Notes under the pieces: model-generated
Database searches by the model: none
Told to the model about the DNA's origin: nothing
What the model saw: only the letters and a program-made list of their open reading frames with translations
Assembly: GCF_030035675.1 (NCBI RefSeq)
Contig: NC_084481.1
Span: forward strand, 119,563,517-119,627,516
Length of the DNA: 64,000 nucleotides
Reading direction: 5' to 3'
Source of the DNA: Rhineura floridana
Taxonomy: Eukaryota > Chordata > Lepidosauria > Squamata > Rhineuridae
Translations under genes and position numbers: made by a program
Shown: piece after piece, positions 62,236 to 64,000 of the stretch
Position numbering within the stretch: the stretch's first letter is position 1
Layout: each line of letters starts with the position of its first letter

Positions 62236-64000
62236 CTGAAAATCAAGGTTAAAAAAATATGTTCTGAAAGGGATATGTGGTGTTTTAAGACCTATTAAAT
62301 CTTAATAAGGTGCTCATTTTCTTCACACAAGGATTGCAAATAAAACATTGGCTGTTTGAAGTTTCTATCACATCCATAAGCTAACAGTACCTATCAAAAG
62401 AAACTTCATATGACAGTTTTAACATCAAATGAATTAGTCACATGAATCCCTAGTGTTGCATAACTTGATGTATGTTGACAGGCATAAAAAAGGTGAGACT
62501 AAACCCCAAGTCTAAGGAAGTGATCTGCTCCCCCCAAGCAAGTTCTTCTGCCCCACCTCAAAACACCATCATTTTTGGTGACAGAAAAAAGAAAAATTAA
62601 GCTAGGATATAGGCTGGAGTTGGCAGAGCCCAGAGCCCTGATGGGAATGCAAATCACTCCTTCCTTGGTCATCAGATCAGTTATTTGATGAGTGGACTAT
62701 AACTGATCTGTACAAATCAGCTAAGGGGTGAGAGAGTATGGGGTTGCCACACCCACACTGGGCAAAACCCACCATTGGCAATCAGCTCCCAGAGGGTTGG
62801 CCAAGGGTGAACGTGGTCCTCAGTCAAAAGAAGTTTGTCATCCCGACTTGAAATGATGGGAGGTTGCCTATGGTACTGACAGTTTGCCAAGACAAACATT
62901 GCTAGCTAACTTAACCATGCTTACTAGGCCAAAAATAGCAGAAAATTTAATTGATAGGACAGAATATGAGGCAGAATCTAGAGCACTGACAAAGACAGCT
63001 GATTAATCTCTGGCTGGGCAAACCGTCTCTCCCCCCTTTCCCAGACCCCAATATCAATCTGTTAAATACATTGCTCACCCTACAGTTTTACAGAGGCATC
63101 AGTGTCAATTGTTGCATGCACGATATATATTGCTGTCAAGTTCCTATGCTAAAGAGGTTTACAATATATAGCCATGAGTTTACCTAATCTTTTTATCTTT
63201 ATCTCACCAGGAGATAAGAAATACTCCAATTTATTCATAATTCCTCATTCTCATAAACCCCATGAGTCAAAATATATACAATTGTTGAAAAAACAGTTAA
63301 TTTTCAGTGGAAAATATTCTGTGATAGTAGTAGTATTACATAATTTATAAGAACAAATAACTATGTAAGACTTACAGGTCTCTCACATATTGGCTATATT
63401 CCTGTGTAAAGCTGCTTATGTAAACTCTGGAAAGCCATGATCAACTCTGGTCTCACACTGCATGCATTTGCAGTATAAAAACCCATGTAAACGTTGTGTG
63501 CACATGTGAGAGATCATTCACAGACAGCATAAACAATTGGACATGATGATGGTCTCATCACTCCTTTGCACACCATAGAAGCTGGTATACACTGCTCTTA
63601 TGAACCTTTGGACAAGAAACAGTTTAAGAATTTTGTCTTGACTTTTTAAAAAAGTTTCTGTGATTACTGCATAAGTGATTTTTTAAATTAGGCAGTCTGT
63701 TATTTTACAATTGGATTTTCTCCTCACACCCTCCACTGCACTATAAAAATGTATTTGTTTCCATAAACTCAGCTTTTGATTCCAAAAGTTTTCACACTTT
63801 GTTTAGATGGTTCTCTTTAAAAGCATGTAGACTATTTTACTGAAATTAAAAATGCATCATGCAGGACAGATCTTATGTACAAGAGAGTAAATCACTGATA
63901 CAGGAGGTATTCTTTGTAATGTATGATGGTTACAGCAGTAACAAACACATATTGTTACTTTAGACATATATCAAGCAGCAAGAGCAGACGAATGAGGAAA
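62236..64000 (-). other. RIC3: RIC3 intron 1 (5' part out of window)
   Basis: The acceptor for exon 2 is at its lower edge. No signal-peptide-like first exon is visible up to 64000. No named repeat was recognised here, apart from weak inverted motifs around 62640-62720. Confidence 0.6.

Noticed and set aside
1-64000. Endogenous retrovirus or other virus-like element
   Set aside because: No LTR pair, primer-binding site or gag/pol/env-like frame was recognised; the only RT frames are L2-clade LINE.
1-64000. CRISPR array, operon or prokaryotic defence-like system
   Set aside because: The sequence is vertebrate nuclear DNA with spliced genes; repeats are microsatellites or transposons.

Overview
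This is vertebrate nuclear DNA, almost certainly from a squamate reptile (most likely a lizard). Two host genes are present and converge. TUB is on the + strand: nine coding exons, 6232-36599, ending at the natural stop. RIC3 is on the - strand: its final coding exon at 55915-56408 and its transmembrane exon at 62003-62235. TUB next to RIC3 is the arrangement known from human 11p15, which supports both names. The squamate call rests on the interspersed repeats: a 5S-rRNA-derived SINE of the 5S-Sauria type, tRNA-derived SINEs, young L2-clade LINEs, CR1 3' ends and many short palindromic hAT-like elements.

Layout. 1-6231 is TUB intron; the exons encoding the N-terminus lie upstream of the window. 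6232-36599 holds TUB exons encoding a Lys-rich basic segment, an acidic/Ser-rich linker and the complete C-terminal tubby domain. All nine exons are open, and every junction keeps frame with GT/AG ends. 36600-55914 is the TUB 3' UTR plus the intergenic space. It is filled with degenerate L2, CR1, MITEs and one complete 2.0 kb L1-clade insertion. 55915-62235 is RIC3; I could not find the exons expected between its transmembrane exon and its last exon. 62236-64000 is RIC3 intron 1.

TUB encodes a phosphoinositide-binding adaptor linked to ciliary GPCR trafficking and energy balance. RIC3 encodes an ER chaperone for nicotinic acetylcholine receptors. They are neighbours, not a functional unit. 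No bacterial-type operon, CRISPR array or other organised multi-gene system is present, and I recognised no endogenous retrovirus.

The most interesting material is in the transposable elements. There is an ORF1-only L1-type insertion (51342-53360) with a 17-bp target-site duplication and a nested tandem repeat. There is a three-layer transposon nest (21569-23155). Several hAT-type MITEs have readable 8-bp target duplications, one of them starting 22 bp after a TUB splice donor. Two long hairpins and two unclassified repeat pairs sit in TUB introns or downstream of the gene. All names come from reading the sequence and from memory of the families; no database search was run.
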